From Antedon mediterranea (taxonomy: Eukaryota; Echinodermata; Crinoidea; Comatulida; Antedonidae): a stretch of DNA of 64,000 bases. The notes below the pieces were generated by a model that saw only the letters and a program-made list of their open reading frames with translations, was not told the origin of the DNA and searched no databases. This document shows, one piece after another, positions 24,801-39,800 of this stretch; the stretch's first letter is position 1; each line of letters starts with the position of its first letter. The stretch lies in contig NC_092677.1 in the NCBI RefSeq assembly GCF_964355755.1, forward strand, positions 6,699,001 through 6,763,000, read 5' to 3'. A program made the position numbers and the translations under genes.

Positions 24801-27800
24801 CATTTGACTGGAATTTATTAAGTATTTCATTAAAATCTCTACATAATCTACCTTTGTTCAAATCTAACCTAAAAAAGTCTTTGGTCGCAGCATATGGCAG
24901 CTAAATCTCCTGTTCTTGTTCTTGTTTCCTTTCTTCTTCGCTTGAATTGAATTACCTTATCATATTGTTCATCTTGTAATTGTACAATTGTCTTAGCAAT
25001 TTAAGCTTCTGTATTTTTATTGTAAGCCGGACTGCTATGCTATACCTACAGTACATTATTTATTTTTTTACTTTTAACCCTTTTTAACTGGTGGTCATGA
25101 CTTAAAGTTGTCCGCAACTTATTTTAACCTCCATCTGCACATTTTTTATGTTTTTATGTTTATTGTAATTTTTAAGTTATGTGTCTATCTTATTTGCAAT
25201 TTGTAACTTTTATCTTTTATTTTAAAATGTGTGGAGAAACTAATAAAACAAACAAAACTGGCTGGTTCGTTTTAAACCTAACAGATAACCCCTGTGCAGT
25301 AATTTCCAATTTTAAAAAAAAATAGTAAAAAATTCCAGTGTTTTACTTTAAAATGTACAGAAAGTAGGTTGAGTTATTTTGAGTACCACTCAAAATGGTA
25401 ATAACCTTTGACCTTCAGATGTAATTACTGTATTGTTGCTGGTCACACAGTATGCCACAGAAAGTACTATGTTTAATTTATCCATGGAGGTATACCTCCA
25501 TGATTTATCTATCAATTACAGTTTATCAACAAATTCATTATATTAACCACTTCTACTTGACTGTTATAGAACTATCTTGGCCATCTGTGAAAGATAATAA
25601 ATATCTAGTATTTAGATAAATGCTAGATGATCAACTTTCACCATCAATTCCTAAATTGGATTTAGTTATTACATTACGTTATGGAATAAACAAGAAAAAA
25701 TTTTGAAAAGAGCAACAATAATTGTGCAAAAAAAGCAAAATCTATAACGTAAGGAATTCTGTTTGAGCATTGTTCCCAGACCCTCTTCAGCTCATCTCCC
25801 CCCATTTCTTTTTTTCAACCCATCTTGAATTGTAAATTACAATCTTTGACATTGATAATAATAGATAGTAATTATAAACTGTTCTACTTTTTTCAGGTAC
25901 AGAAGCCGAGAAAGTTCTAAGGCAAATAGGTTTTCAAAGGTATTGTTGTATTTTCTCATATTAATGTGTAAGTGAAGGTTTAGTATGACTTGAACGAACT
26001 ATAACATGACCATTTTATGACCTTAAGGATTAATGCCTCTTGTTTATATTATATGAACTTCCTTCCTTTGTACTGTAGTATAGAAGAGAGTATTTATTTA
26101 TATATAACCCTGTTTCTAAATGGTTGTAAATTCACAGGCTAGATGTTACTGCACTATCATCTATTAGACTTGTTGCTCCAGATGTTATAGTGTTTATTGT
26201 GTCTGGCATTGTCCTAGCATCATGCCACAAGCTACTGGCCCAAGAGCGGGCCCAAGAAACAACGCAATCTGCAATGTCCAACACGGTGTACAAACGCAAA
26301 AAAGAAAAACGATCAATCGTCATCGCTGGTCTGCGCGGACTTCTTACGATGACGCTGTTGGCATTCGCTGCCATCATCGAACCTTCAATGATTTCCGCTG
26401 TTTATTTTGTATCGTTTCTGGTTGTCGTCACCTGGTGGTCTTTGTACAAGACGACGGGGAACCGGTTCATCTACTGGCAGGGTTGTTGGATGGTGTTCAG
26501 TGGATTTCATCTGGTTTTACTTTATCTTTGCCAATTCCAATTCTTTCAAGATAATGTTGATTTTGATGATCTTGCAGCCAGGTAAAAATACCAATGCTTT
26601 TCTGATTTTATGTTAAAGCCTTTATTTTTATTAAATTTGCATTAACTTCTGTAAAAAAACTAGATTTATTAAAGTATAATTGATCAGGATTTAAATACCC
26701 ACACACTTTTCTTATCTTCCTTTAAAAAAAAAAGGTTGATTGGACTTAAAGCAGTGATAAAGACAGACTGTAGTGGAAGTGGTAAAGCTGCATATGAACT
26801 CAGGTTAAATGATGACCTTCTTTGGCCTGCGTTTGTCAACCCTGGTGCAGTATTACTCCTCTATTGGTACTGCGCCCTCGAGGTTCGTCGATGTTTGGAA
26901 GGACCAGTAAGTGTGACTTTTTACAATTTTCAAAAACTTCTTTTGATTATAAAGGCTGTTTTTGATTGCCTCCCTATGCACCTGGTTTTTTGTGCGATTC
27001 ATACCTTTCACCTATGGCGTGCTTATTGTGCCATAATTGTTCAGATGACCAATACCTTCGTTTGTACATAGGCAAATATATGCTTATTTGTATGGTTGTA
27101 ATTGGCAGGAATGGAAAGACAAATTATTGAAATCTTCCACTCAACCTAAAGTTTATCGCAAGGCCTTTCATATTAACATAGCTCCCATAAAAAAAAAACT
27201 TACCCTAAAAGTACTATTTTATTATGCATTTTTGTTTAGCTACCCATTCCTAATTTTGTTTATACCATTCCTTATATATATCTAGCTACAGTACTTACCT
27301 TAGTTTTTAATAATAATTTGTGGGTTTGGCCAATCCTCGGGTACATTGGTAAGTTAAAAAAATTCACCAAATTCATTTTTTTTTTAAATTCTTATTGTTA
27401 GAACAGAACAGTTTTCTAACCTTAAACTTATGTCACAGGTCATAGTTGACACTACATTTAACTGCAAAAAATATTTAATTTTAAAAAATGTGTTCAATTT
27501 CTTATTATAAACTCTTCTAGTGCCTTTCACTAAGAGATAAGAGAAGTAATCAGTTGACTGGTTACAAGAGGTATAAGGAGGTAATAACACAAACGCATCA
27601 ATGCTTAATTGTCCAATCATTAATAATAATGTACTTAATATCCTTATATCATTTTGTATATTTTATTTATGCTAATAGTAATAGTGTACTAATACTTTAT
27701 TATTATTAAATCGTGGTTCAGGATTTATATATCAAACAAATCATTTTAATATCTAGATTGTTTGTTTTTTGCATTGTTTTCCCTTTTAGTCCTATTGTAT

Positions 27801-30800
27801 TATAAGTTTAAAATTGCAAGACTAATACAATTATAATAATAAACAAATTTTTTTGTACCATGTATAAACTATGCACAAATCATAATTTCAAAGAAAAACA
27901 TTTCTCTTCTCCATTTTGGTTTAACTTTTCATTCCAAGATCACGTTTCATTTTCATTTACTGCACATACTCAACCATTATACGGCTTTACCACGTTGAAA
28001 CACCGGTTCTCGTCAGATCACCGAAGTTAAGCAACGTTGGGCCTGGTTAGAGCTTGGATGGGAGACCATCTGGAATAGCGGGTGCTGTATACGGAGCTGG
28101 GGTCCCGTTAGGCATTTGAAATCAGCACTCTTATGGCAGTCCCTACATCTAGTATCTGCCTCAGACCTCTGGTCAAGGTGGACACTGGACGAGAGAAGCC
28201 CTTGATCAATGTCAGGACCAATCAAGGTGCTTAACAGTCCTGGCTTTGTTTGTATCAAACCTGTTAGTGGCGGTAATTATCGCTGTTGGTTTCGATTGAA
28301 TAAAATAAAAAATTAAATAAAAATTCCTGTTAGATACAAAATAAACAAGGTCAGATACATGGCTTCAGTCGCGTGCTCAAATTTGAGTTGATGTTTACCG
28401 ACCGATCTATCAACAGACCGACATAGAGCTGTAGAGTCGAGTTTGCACGTAACTAAACAGTTTGGAGTTTCCTGGTTGAAGGATGAGATTGATAAAAAGC
28501 ACATTGGTGATTGTGCATGAAAATGTTTCCACATTGAGAGGGAGATACCTGGGGTATAGGCTTATACAGGGTCACCACAGCTACAGTAGAACTGCTCCAT
28601 TGGGATACCCCTTAAAGACATTTTCCTTTGAAACGAACAAGGGAAATTATTGTTGGGTCTTAAATGTGTTCCTAGTTGTTCTACTAATTGTCATTTTGAT
28701 GTTCATAAGATCATTCATGAATTATCGTTAATCAAAGACATCATCTCATTTACATAATGTTAGTTTATTTGGTGTGCTTTTATGTTGGTATTCTCACATT
28801 CCTACACAGCAACATGGGTATGACCAGTTAACTGGCCAAGATGGTCTGGTGAGTAGTGGATCAAATTTAGATTAACTTCTGACATTGTCCACAATTGTTA
28901 TCGGGCGCACTTGGCGTGCCATACTTGTCATTGTTTTTGCTTGTTGACTGATTATGCGAGGTACGCGAATTCTGGGAATAAATTAGTTGTGTTAAATAAA
29001 ATAAAAAATTCAGCTTTAAAAACAACTTAAAAGAGCAGATTTTGGAAATAACCTGTTAATTAATAGCATTTTTTATGAAACAATGCCAAAACTGTACTGA
29101 GCAACAGAGTGCTATGTAAATCATCTGCACATGCTTTCAAGCGTTGTGATAGCTCTCCATCATTGCCTCTGAGACTTTCCTGGAAGATTAGTTTTAAAGA
29201 AAGTACAGATTTTATTGACGTCCTTTGCTCTGTTACTTTTGAAGTGCCACTTCCAAAATGTCTGTCTTTTGAGTTGTACACTAATTTAAACAAATAATTT
29301 ATTCACTCAACAAGCTCATCTTGCTTAATCAGCCAATATGCAAAGACAACGTTGGTGGCATACCAAAGAAACCCCTTCACAGTTGTCAACTGACGCCATG
29401 TCACAGCCTTCTGTTGCTAAGCAACGACTGTGTTGCATGGCATCAAAATTATACTACAAGGATTAGTGACATTCTGTACTTGCGTTAACTGCTCCTTCAT
29501 CCACTTTGGTCCTTTTTTTTTTGTTCTAATTTGTTTGCTTTTTTCTGCATTATCACAAGTATCTATATAACCTTCTCTTCCTCTATTTCGGTCTTTTGAT
29601 ACAATTTTTTTTAATTTCTTTTTATGCTTTGTACTTGTAAAATATTTATTTCACCTTTTTTTTCATCCACTTGGGTTTTCTTTCTTTCTTTCTTTCTTTA
29701 TTTACCCATAAATATAAATTATAAACATTGTAATAATATACAAATAAAAATAATTATATCAAGGGAAGGGCTAAAAAATAGTTAAAACTAATCAAGTTCA
29801 GCCCCTAAACATTGAAGTATAAATAGTTATATAAATAAATTAGGGCAACTTGTCTAAAATAAAATTAATATACATAAACATTTTTTTTTTTTTTCTTAAA
29901 TACACTTTCTCTCAAATATATACAATATAATTAATTCTCTTATAAAATAAATAAATATCACTATACAAACAAATAGTTTTAACTTTGCTTCTAATGTTCT
30001 TGATTCTTCTGCTTTGTCGCTCATATTTATTTCACCTTATTTCCATCTTACTTTTGGTTCAATTTAGTCAATTTCTTTTTTTGCTTCTGCTTTTTACATA
30101 TCTACCTTTTCATCCACTTTAGTCTTACTTTTTTTTTTTTGCTTTTTCACTCATTTATGTCACTTTTTTTTTTCATCCACTTTGGTCTTATTCATTGTTT
30201 GGTGTTTCTTCTCTATTTCAAGTTTAAAGTTCATTTAATTCTTCATTCTACCATACCCATTAATATAATATACAACATCTGACTATCTGTACATTATACT
30301 AAGCTATTTTACTAAATACATTTTTTTTATTACTTTTTATTTACAATTAAAATCACAAATATTGTATTATTACATTTTGGTTTTCTTTCCTTTAAATAAT
30401 ATTTTTAAAAAGTCTACAATTATTTATTCCAATTAATTCTTAGAAAAATGTATAAATGCTTTCGAAAATAACAAGCAATTACTTGCCTGTTATTAATGTC
30501 ACATAATTGCCCATTCTAATATGCAGTGCAGTACTATCAAATTAACTTATAAAACAACATTATACTTTAATGTGTTCACATTTCTTCTTTAAAGTGCTGA
30601 CTTGTACTATATTGCATTGCATATTACAAATCACTAAAGGTTATACTGTACAGGCGACACAGCACTATGACATGAAACCGAGCAAGCAATTCACAGTCTG
30701 CATACATATACAAGCGTACTGTTAATAAATCTTAGTCTAGGCTATCCAACTAGTTTGACAAAAAAAGTGTGATCCATATATGGACACGATGGTGTCATGT

Positions 30801-33800
30801 CACTACCATATTTAGGCACATCTCACTTGTTTAGTCAAATTTTATAGTGTATACAGAGGTTTAGGCAATGAGCATCTCCCAATTTGGCGTTTTCTGGAGG
30901 TTACGTGGAAGGAGACAACGGGAGGTTGTGTAGGTACTTATTATGTGACAAAACGATTGTGTCTCGGAAAGCATCCAACGACATTCATGGTTGACTGACT
31001 TCCACATCTAACTTCCCAGTCACTATGTGACTTGCAAGAACTCCACAAGTCATAATTAGAATACCAATAACTAGCAGAGGATGTACAGTACCTGTAAACA
31101 GATAGATTTTATTGTAATTTCTGGCATTATTGCAGTATTTGTAGTAGTACTACAAATCATTTTACTTCTTACAATAAACTTTGCGTTAATCTTAAGTGAC
31201 ATGCTTATCTTTTGTTCAAAACAATATTTCTGCCAATATATGCCCCATACAAGTGCTATAATTTGCTAGCCATAATACTCGCTTAATATAAAGAAAAATA
31301 TAAAGACAATTTTCTTTTAATTATAATTTTAAAACTGCTCATGATGTTTTTTAAATGAAAAAAGGGTTATTTTTTTGGGAATTTAATAATAATAGTGTTC
31401 ACGACTTTTAAGACAGTTTTAGGAGATTTGGTTGTAAATGAAAGTGTATTGGTTGGCATCATTGACTAATTTCATTTTTGTAAAGTACACAAATCATAAT
31501 TTTCAAATTCTTACTTTCTTCCTTTAATTAAAAAAAAAAGCTACTACAGTAGTAGATGTTCTGCAAAATCTTATTTATTTAATATTATTGTACTACACAT
31601 ACTAATAGTGTAATGCTCTATTTTCATGTACACAGCTTTATCTGTATAAACTAACACTTGATTACTTACTATATTTTTTAATGTTCAAAGCCCACCATTG
31701 TGTAAGACATTTTGTGTGCGAGAAGTCGGCACCGTTGAGAGAAGGTGACACATTGTTAGAGAAGGTGGCACCGTTGAGAGAAGGTGGCACATTGTTAGAG
31801 AAGGTGGCACCGTTGAGAGAAGGTGGCACCGGTGAGAGAAGGTGGCACCGTTGAGAGAAGGTGGCACTGTGTGAGAGAAGGTGGCACATTTTGAGAGAAA
31901 GTGGCACCATGTGAGAGAAGGTGGCACTGTGTGAGAGAAGATGGCACATTATGAGAGAAGGTAGCACATTATGAGTGAAGTTGACACAGTGGGAGAGAAG
32001 AGGGCACATTATTAGAGAAGGTGTAAAAGTGTGAATGAAGGTTGACGATGTGAGTATGAGAGAAGGTGGCACGGTGTTAGAGAAGGTGGCACTGTGTGAG
32101 AGAAGGTGGCACATTATGAGAGAAGGTGGCACATTATGAGAGAAGGTGGCACATTATGAGTGAAGTTGACACAGTGGGAGAGAAGATGGCACATTATTAG
32201 AGAAGATGTAAAAGTGTGAATGAAGGTTGCACGATGTGAGTATGAGAGAAGGTGGCACGGTGTGAGAGAAGGTGGCACTGTGTGAGAGATGGCAATGTGT
32301 GAATAAAGGTTGTACAGTGTGTGTGAAGATGGAACATTGTGAGTGAAGGTGATACACTGTATTCACCCTAAAGATCCATTTATTCTGTGATTACATTATA
32401 GGCTAATAAATAAATGTTTTCAGTGATTTCTTTTTTATTTTTAAAGGAGTTAGTGGAAGTGCAGGCAAAACCAAAAAAACATCACCACAAAAAGAAGTCT
32501 GGTGAACATCAGGTACACTCTCTTACTTTATTATAAATTCATTTCTTTTAATTTTTTACATTTCAATTTCTTAATAACCCATTCATTTTGTATTACAATA
32601 TATTACATACACTTTTTAAAATGTGTTATGTATTTTTTCATTAACAGTTAATGGTCGCCTTACCATGACCTCTAATTATTTTTCAACCTTAATTACAATT
32701 ATTAATAAATTAAATATTTTGTATTTATAACAGTTGAATTAATTTTGTTATAAACTGCTTTTTAGGTCTTTACAGTTAATATAACCACATCAACTATAGT
32801 AATAATAGCTATTTTCACCTGGTTGCTTTTAAATTACAGTTCACATAGTTCTATAGTTCTATTCAAAGTCACCAAGCCTTTGGAGGGCTATGGTATACTT
32901 GTACAGTATGGTACATTATTATGGTGTATATACTCAAGTACAGCATGGTACACTATGGCATAATTGTGCAGTACTGCAGGTTTATTTGTACAGTATGGTA
33001 TACTATGCTGGTACAGTGTGGTATACTTGTACAGTATGGTACATTATTATTGTGTATATACTTAAGTACAGCATGGTACACTATGGCATAATTGTGCAGT
33101 ACTGCAGGTTTATTTGTACAGTATGGTATACTATGCTGGTAAAGTGTGGTATACTTGTACAGTATGGTACATTATTATTGTGTATATACTTAAGTACAGC
33201 ATGGTACACTATGGCATAATTGTGCAGTACTGCAGGTTTATTTGTACAGTATGGTACACTATGCTGGTAAAGTGTGGTATACTTGTACAGTACACTAATA
33301 CTTATATACAGTATGGTACACTATGGTATTCTTGGATACGGTGTATGTTATGAGTATGTTGTACAATAATATACTTTGGTATGCTGGTACTGGTAATCTT
33401 ACCGATCTATTGTTCTCTTCTTATCTCTCACTATGGTGTATAGTCCACAACATCAAAGAAAAAGGTTTGTTTTTGCATGAATTTTAATTTCTTTTTTCAA
33501 ACACGCATGCAGTGTATTAGCGTTGATAGTCTTCTAGCATTTCTGACTTTCTATAGTATTTTCTGTCTGTGCATGTATAAACTTTCTATAACTATCATAT
33601 TTTCTTTTTACACCTTTCCCTAACAGATAGAAACTAGTTATAATGAACTCAGACTTGTATGTATTTATAACCTCAAATTCTTAAATAGAGCTGTAACTGA
33701 CATATGCATGAGTTATTCAACATAGTTTTGTGACATCAAAAACATTCTTTCAACACAGAATTATGCATATTCAGCCATACATTCATATTAGCCTTCATTA

Positions 33801-36800
33801 GCCTCATCTTTATTATTATCTTGGAACCTTTATGCTTAAACCTTGGTTCCCACTAGGAAGAACGTATTAGCGCAGCGCATTATTTTTGACCAATCATACT
33901 TCAATCTGTCATTTGTAATTAGTCAACTTACTTGTGCTGTGCTAACGTTCTAGTGGGAACTAATAGTACTCCTTACAGTATTAATTTGTCTGTGCTGTTG
34001 AGTCTATTTGTCAACATCTTCTAAACCTAACATTAATCTACTTATACTATCTATGCTGCCTTTTACTGTAGTACTTTTCAAATACATGTGTTGCAATATA
34101 GTGTGTGCAGTTTCATTTGTTTAGACCTCCTTAACAAAGCCTTCACAAATGCTTTATGTTAATGTTATGTTTTTGCTTGAAAATCATGGAACTGGAAGAC
34201 TGTTTTTTTTTATACATAAATGTATATTGTTCCATCCATCCATTTTCAGCAATATAAAGTTTGCATGATGAATAGCCCCAGTAAACGTTTTTAAAGTGTA
34301 CTATGAGTTCCCAGAAAGAAAATGTATATAGTTCAATAAGTAGTAAAATAAGAATGTTTCAATGTGGCATAACAATAAAAAAAAACTAATCTTTATCTAA
34401 ATTCCTTTTTGGAACACATGAGCCACCCACTTCTGTGTTGATCATTGGCCCATAGTTTCCTCGTAGGCTATTTGCCTCATTGTCAATAAATAATTAAATC
34501 TCAAAAACCATATTTCTAGTAATTGTAGCTACATGCTATTACAACATACCTAAATATAGCAAAAAAAAAAAAAAATTCACTGAATAATTAGATTTTTTTA
34601 ACCTTTCCAGCTTCTTGTAGATGAAGATACAAGAGGAAGCTCTCCTGACTACCAGACCATGGACAGTCCACCAGCATCAGAGACATTAGTCCATGAAGAG
34701 GGTACGTCCTATCAGCATCATGATAGAACAGATAGTGACATGAGCGCAGGGGTGGAACATCCAAAAGCGAGTCCTTTGGGTACACTCGTCGCGTACATCA
34801 CTAAGCAGAGCTACATAGCTGCTCTTATACTAATGATGGTGAGTGATTTAACTACAGGCTTGGCTTTAGGAGATAATGATGGTTTTGTCTACTTGGATAG
34901 AATTGCACAGGGTTTTTAATCCTGTATACTAAGCAAGACATATTTTTTCATTTTTAATGTGTACAATTGTTAGGAATTCAATGGTAGGAACAACCTGCTA
35001 AATTGTTAGGTAGTGAAAGAAAAAAAAACAGATAGGAAGCTTTTGATTTGCGATGACTGAGGACTGATGACCAACATTGGTTAGGTCAGTTGATGTGTCG
35101 TCAGTCATCTGAACCTTAATCATCAAACCTGTGTCAAGGTGAGGAGTGAAGACACACGTCCTAATATTCCTGCATACACACATTGAACTAACATGACATA
35201 GTAACAAATCAAAAGCTCTCTGTACTAAAGAATTCTATTTACTGTATATGCCACTATTTAATTTCCGCGATTAGGAGCCTTACTAAATATCGACAGTTAT
35301 GTAGAAAAGTAGCCTTTAATTGAAAAGTTAAAACTCAGAAGAAAATTGACACACACTTATAACATATCGTCTCTAGTCAGTACCGCCACAATCTGCAATG
35401 TTTCCATCGTGACAGTTTAAAACATCGACAACTTCGACATCAGTTGAAGTTTTAATTTATCAATGTAATTCTTTAGATCATTCAGGAAAATTTTTTACCT
35501 TTTGTTTATTGATTGACTATTAAAATATATTTCCTTTTGTCATTTAGGCATGGAGTATCACCTACCACAGTTGGATGTCCTTCATACTTCTTCTCTGGGC
35601 ATGTGCTTGCTGGATAATTCCAGGTTCGAGAAAGTGCGCCCTGTACAGCTCACCTTTTCTAGTCTTTTACACAGAGTGTCTGATCATTATCCAGTTTGTG
35701 TATGGATTGAATTTGACAGAAGAGGAACTGCCGGAAACAACAGACAGTGGAGTGAATCTGAACGAGATAGGTCTTCAGAAATACGAATTTCCGTGTACCG
35801 TATTAGCAGTAAAGGTAATAACTATAATACTATAATACTGTCATAAAACTTATCCCGAATTATCACTCTACTATTGTCCGTGAACCTAAATCTTTGTCTA
35901 ATCTCTCCCTAAAAATCACATGATGAAGACATAAACAAGATAGAAAAGTTAAATTTATATTCCAATAATTTTTTTTTTTAAACAATAAGAATAAAACAAA
36001 ATGTGAAAGTCAGAAAAGAAGTCTCAGTAGCATATGCAGTTATGTTGATATAAAGTTTGTCGTACACCACATCATAGTTCTGAAAAACTTTTGAGTTTCT
36101 CGACGTGTCTATCAGTATAATTTGATTGTCCTCGGGAGTGAGATAGATAAATATTTTCACATTCTTTATATCAACATATTTGATTTCGCTATGCCAACCT
36201 TCGAACAATACATATGCAGTTAGTTGGTCAGACTAATTAGATTAGAATACCCTCCTTATAAAAACAATGCAACACTGGTTCTTTGTGTTAAATGGATGTT
36301 AATTCCTTACATATTTAATTGTTTACTTACAGATTCTGTATACATGCATGTTTTGGCTAACACTTCGCCAGTTCTGTCGGGAAGCTAAGCTACGTGAACT
36401 CGACCATCACCAAGCTGCAGATGGCATCATTCTTCAGCCGTTCGGAATGATTTTCTCTGATCCAACGCATGAAGTTCAAGGTATTTCTTGACGAATTTAA
36501 TCAAAATTAAGCGCATTTTCGTTTCCATATAAAAAATTCCTACTATCCCAAACACTAAAAGGTGGATCAAAATCAACTACACTCATTCTAACTCGCGCAA
36601 AACATCCTAAACCATTGCCCGGGATTGGATTGTGCTCCTAATTATGACATTCTTTTTACTTTTATTTATAAAAATACTCTTTTCTTTACAGCTTTAGCTG
36701 AAAGGACAGACACTACGGACCAGGTTGATACTGTAAAGAGTGAAACTATGATGATCATAGGCAGTGCCATTATGGACTTGATAGCCAAGTACTGGATCCT

Positions 36801-39800
36801 GCTGTGTGGCGGCATGTTTCTTATAGTTAGTCTGCAGGACAACGTAGATTGTTTTAAGATAATCTACATGGCGCTTTTCTTGTTCATCATGACCATTTTT
36901 GTTGTAAGAAATATTTATGTTTATTTTTAGAAATCTTAAAAAGCCATTCAATAAATTAAGAGAAGCTTTGGACTTAATAGCTTTCAACAGTGGCAGTGTG
37001 CCTGTTTTTTACTAGGCAAATTGTTTGAGTGCATCGAAACCATAATCTTGTACGCGTACGTATGAATACTTTCATATTCCAAATACCTTTCTGTGACAAA
37101 TTCTAATTGATGGAAATGAAAATTGCAGCTATTTGCCTAGTGGAAAACGGCTTTAGTGTTTTATTTTATATAATGTGGTGGCAGTATATATTTAATTGTT
37201 TGTTTGGTAATTTTATTTTCGATCTATAGAAACTACAGATACAAACAAAAGATTTCCCTTATACAAAAGAAGTTGTTTTGTATTGTAATATTTCAAAATG
37301 AATACAGGAGTTTAAATATTTTATACAAGCTCAATGGAATTTCTTGAATTTTTGGAGAAATAAATTTGACTTTGACTTTAGGATTCACCTTAAAACTAAT
37401 CATGGTTCTTATCATGTTTAAATTAAGTATAAAATTGTAAAACTACCTCAAAACTCAACAAATTTTTATTTTATCAGTTTTCCTGGCGCCTGTTCCGAGG
37501 GATTGTGTATTTGTTCTGGTGGGTTGTCGTCATCTATTCCATGATAGTACTTGTTCTCGTCTACACGTTCCAGTTTGAAGAATTTCCTGGAATATGGCAG
37601 AATGCTACCAAACTTAATAATGAAACGTAGGTGTTATGTGTTTTTTTTTAGATATTTATTTTAAGCCCATTTAACAATGATACATAGATAAAATATACAT
37701 TTCTTCTATAGAAAACAAAAAAAAATATAAAAAGAACTATAGAAAAGCTAATGTCTCTGAGAAAGAAAAACTATTTTGTTGTAGAAACATTTTTATTGTT
37801 TAAAGCCTTCCCTTCCAGATCTATTTAGGATAATAATTAAGTATATAAGGAGTCTCACATAACTAAAAATAAAATGAACATTTTAAAAAATAACAACTGT
37901 GGACCATTTTATTTCAGAATCTTCTGAGACCTTAACTTAGCCCATCAGAATTTTTTTAAATCTAATTTCCACTCTATTTATGGTCAATTTGTTGTGTCTT
38001 TCACAGGTTAAACGACATAGGTCTGGCGGTATTTAACACATCAGAACTGTTTTTGAATTTACTTATTCCTACATCGTTTATCGTTGTTGTCATGGCTCAG
38101 ATTCACTATTTCCATTCTGTCTTTCTAAAATTAAGTGACATCAAAAGACCTAGGTAATGGTAAAATTTTAACATAATAATAATATGTTTATATAGCATTT
38201 GTTGTACTTCACATTATTACCCCGGTCATTGGATCAAACATGTATGAACAGCTACCATAATTATGCAGCTATAATCACCGCAATTGTGTTTAATCTTACC
38301 TTGCACCCATTTACACCTGGGTGGAGAGGGCAAACATATTAGTGTCTTGCATAGGACACCAGCAATGCGACAAGCGTTGATCTCTAACTCTTGATTCTAC
38401 GATCAGAAGTCCAATGCCTAAGGCACTGCATCACTCATATTTATAGGGAAAATAGGTCAGTTAATACCCAATTTGATTTATTTTTATACCATACAAGAAC
38501 AAATACAGATAAAAACGCAATCATTTTGCATGGTGACCGGGATAACCCTCTAAATCGCCAAAAGGGGACTTGTTCCCTGAGGGGTCTCCAAATCTCAATG
38601 AGTTTTATTGTCGAGTCGAGTGGCCAAACGGATAAGTGCCGCCGCTGCTAACCATAGCTATACAATCGGCACACGTTCAAGCCACTCCTCGACCATAATC
38701 TCAAATAATGACTTAAAACTGGAGGTCCAGTGTACACATCTGTACCAGTACTTATTTCGGAAGAGTAGGAGATTACCCCGGTGTACTAGTCTATTCAGCT
38801 CCTGTCGTCGTGGACAGATGAACAGGCACCATTTGGTGGCAGCGTTCAACATGTAGAAACCCTTAGGGGAGTAGAAAGTTGTGGTATGTGTCGTCCACAC
38901 CTGTGCTCAATCATACATCAACTTGGTTTTTTTATATAGTGATGGTAACTACAGTACACCCGCTGATGATATAGAGGATAATGATGAAGGTATAAAAGAT
39001 GAAGTTGATGCAGAATCAGAACAAAGCAAAGGTGAGATCATGTGATGTTTTTCTGAAAATCTCATTATAACCAATTAATTAAATATTTTAAATAGTTTTT
39101 GTACAATAAATAAGATTTGTAGCACAACAATAGTGAAATATTTTAAGACCGTTAAAATGAAAACTCATCTTTCTTGGTGAATAATACTGTATAAAAATGT
39201 TTTTAATCGCATCAATTTTTATGTTGGTGGCTTTTATGCTGATCTTGAATATTCCTAGAAAAAACTGCTAGTTACCTGTCTCTGTATGCTTTGTATTGTT
39301 TTCCTGAATAATTTACAAATAAATAGATATAAATTTGAATTTTAAAGGTAAATTTATCGGTGTTTTGATCAAGTGTTTAATATTTGTATACAGTATTTTA
39401 AGATCATTTTGCGTTTTATTCCATAATGCTTGGATTTTTTGCAGCTAAAAAAAGCTTGAAGCTATACCTAGCACAGCTGTTCAAGACAGGTTTGGCCTAC
39501 TACCACAAGATAACGTCTACACTGTGGAGAGTCATTGAAATTCACATGATGAAAGTTGTCTTCTTTACTATTATCATGGTAGCATGCCATGAGGTATTTA
39601 TACTTTCTATATAAATTGGAATATCAAATGCTAGGCCTTGCAAAAAGTCAGATTTTAAGAGTAGAGTAGAGCATTGAACCTTTCATGTCTCACTCAATTC
39701 TCAACATTTTTACAAACAATGTTTTATGCTCATGCAATGGAACAAATAATTTCATTTCTTGAAAGAGGACCATTTGTTCTATTTTCACCTCATGAACTTA

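Noticed and set aside
26907-27071. Continuation of the exon 6 frame for 55 codons into the intron
   Set aside because: A good gtaagt donor ends exon 6 and the following peptide does not match Piezo; a retained-intron form is possible but unsupported.
27977-28092. A functional 5S rRNA gene
   Set aside because: It carries several substitutions and is fused to a repeat body with an A-rich tail instead of a T-run terminator directly after the gene.
28483-28731. An 82-codon ORF with a hydrophobic C-terminal half
   Set aside because: It starts next to dispersed repeat R, has no recognisable family and no splice continuity with Piezo exon 8.
31662-32366. Repetitive minus-strand ORFs of up to 156 codons
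   Set aside because: They translate the 19-20-bp minisatellite and have no protein character beyond its period.
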